From the NCBI GenBank assembly GCA_019309815.1, contig JAFDFO010000142.1:1-5566 (forward strand): 5,566 nt of DNA, read 5' to 3'. This document shows, in pieces, positions 4,558 to 5,566 of the stretch; positions within the stretch are counted from its first letter, which is position 1; each line of letters opens with the position of its first letter. Under the pieces are notes generated by a model. That model was not told the origin of the DNA and made no database searches. It saw nothing but the letters and a program-made list of their open reading frames with translations. The translations under genes and the position numbers were made by a program. This stretch comes from Deltaproteobacteria bacterium. GTDB taxonomy: Bacteria; Desulfobacterota; Desulfobacteria; Desulfobacterales; C00003060.

Positions 4558-5566
4558 CTATGCCGTTGGATCAGGTCCCCTAAGAAAGGCAAGGACAGCG
4601 CCAATCATGGCCGCGACCCCTCCCGCCCCTATGGCATAGCGAAAGGAAGACATGAAGACCGGAGAGAGCTCCGGGCGGTAGACCTTCAGGCTCAGCCCTC
4701 CGCTGAACATGTGAAAGCAGGTGTTGAATATCGCCCCTGCCAGTGCCACACCCATGACCATCCCGAAGTTCCTTGCCGCAGCAACCGTGCTGGAAGCAAT
4801 CCCACGCCGGTCGGGCGGCACCGCGGTCATGGCTGCAGAGCTATTGGGCGGCAGAAATATGGCAGTCCCCAAGCCGACAAGGGCCAGTCGCCAGATAATT
4901 GGCAAGGGCGTCTCAGCGTAACTGATTCCGGATAGGGAAAAAAGGGCCACGGCCACTATCGTCATCCCAACCGTGCAAAGCATCCGCGACCCTACCTTGT
5001 CGTACAGATAACCGGCAAGAGGGGAAACAAAGAACAGGAAGACAAAGGGAACGACCATGAACAACCCCACCTGCTCAATAGGGTAGCCACAGGGGTGTAT
5101 CAGGTAGAAGGGCATCAGAAAAACAACCGTAAACAGGCTGATAAACAAGGTAACCCCACTCAGAATGGGCAGGGTAAAGAGGCGAACCGCAAACAGGGAA
5201 GGCTGCACAACGGGATGCAGTGTCTTAATCTCGTGTAGGATGAAAACCACAGTGCTCAGTAGACTGACACCCAGAAAAGACAGTGTTCGCAGCGAAAAAT
5301 ATCCCCAATTGTAACCATGACTTACTGCTAACAAGAAGCAGACCATGGAGAGCGTCAACAGGACAGCCCCAATCCAATCAAAAGATTCCTCGGCTGTGAC
5401 GTCAGCCTGGGTGCCCCGCAGCATCCGGGCAATCAAGACCGCAGTCACAATCCCGATGGGGATATTGATGTAGAAGATTACCCGCCAGGAAAACAGGTGG
5501 ATCAACATGCCGCCGAGCGCGGGGCCAATGGTCAGTCCGGAGGCCACCACAGTGGCCATCATGCCG
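4558..5566 (-). CDS. MFS transporter, DHA2 (EmrB/QacA-like) family, N-terminus missing
   Basis: The frame is open through the right edge and stops at TAG 4560-4558, so about 335 C-terminal residues are seen and the first helices are outside the window. Counting from the Met at 5562, residues 9-18 (GLTIGPALGG) are the antiporter motif C of helix 5, followed by SWRVIFYINIPIG (25-37), a hallmark of 14-helix DHA2 drug:proton antiporters. About ten hydrophobic helices can be traced, for instance 63-82, 93-110, 133-155 and a last one ending near 328. VPPDRRGIASSTVAAARNFG matches the conserved loop and helix 13 of the family. It is an inner-membrane, proton-driven efflux pump; the substrate cannot be told. 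In Gram-negatives such pumps often work with an EmrA-like adaptor encoded nearby, which would lie upstream, outside the window. The Met at 5562 is internal, not the start. Confidence 0.9.
   Translation of the reverse strand, partial: GMMATVVASGLTIGPALGGMLIHLFSWRVIFYINIPIGIVTAVLIARMLRGTQADVTAEESFDWIGAVLLTLSMVCFLLAVSHGYNWGYFSLRTLSFLGVSLLSTVVFILHEIKTLHPVVQPSLFAVRLFTLPILSGVTLFISLFTVVFLMPFYLIHPCGYPIEQVGLFMVVPFVFLFFVSPLAGYLYDKVGSRMLCTVGMTIVAVALFSLSGISYAETPLPIIWRLALVGLGTAIFLPPNSSAAMTAVPPDRRGIASSTVAAARNFGMVMGVALAGAIFNTCFHMFSGGLSLKVYRPELSPVFMSSFRYAIGAGGVAAMIGAVLAFLRGPDPTA

Overview
The window looks like a chromosomal segment of an anaerobic, respiratory, Gram-negative bacterium, most likely a sulfate-reducer-type member of Desulfobacterota (the former Deltaproteobacteria). 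This is inferred from gene content: an octaheme c-type cytochrome of the hydroxylamine oxidoreductase (HAO) family, a siroheme-reductase-like protein fused to two 4Fe-4S clusters, an AlgH/YqgE protein, and intergenic TGGAGT octamer repeats of a kind I associate with such genomes. No 16S or other strict taxonomic marker is present.

Layout. Bases 1-1278 (+) hold the 3' part of an octaheme cytochrome gene whose start and export signal lie upstream of the window. A strong intrinsic terminator follows at 1296-1338. It is embedded in the last codons of the convergent gene at 1291-2109 (-), which encodes a PCP_red-like N-terminus, a single siroheme/4Fe-4S half-domain and a two-cluster ferredoxin domain. 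Next on the minus strand come a TGGAGT-octamer hairpin (2159-2236) and two closely spaced HD-domain phosphohydrolase genes (2261-2812, TTG start; 2832-3497, YedJ-like). A second TGGAGT hairpin array (3500-3608) precedes algH/yqgE (3648-4223), which has a good sigma70-type promoter and ribosome binding site. The 334-base gap 4224-4557 holds that promoter and a roughly 126-base imperfect palindrome (4335-4460) with further small hairpins. From 4558 to the right edge is the C-terminal part of a DHA2-type (EmrB/QacA-like) major facilitator transporter, whose 5' end lies outside the window.

How the genes relate. Only the two HD genes look like a tight transcriptional pair, with a 19-base gap. The other minus-strand genes point the same way but are separated by structured, repeat-bearing spacers of about 150-330 bases, so they may be independent units. 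The cytochrome is convergent to the rest and probably belongs to an upstream respiratory operon for hydroxylamine or nitrite conversion.

The main unexplained material is non-coding: two related octamer-repeat hairpins and the large palindrome. The main unusual protein is the PCP_red / siroheme half-domain / ferredoxin fusion.
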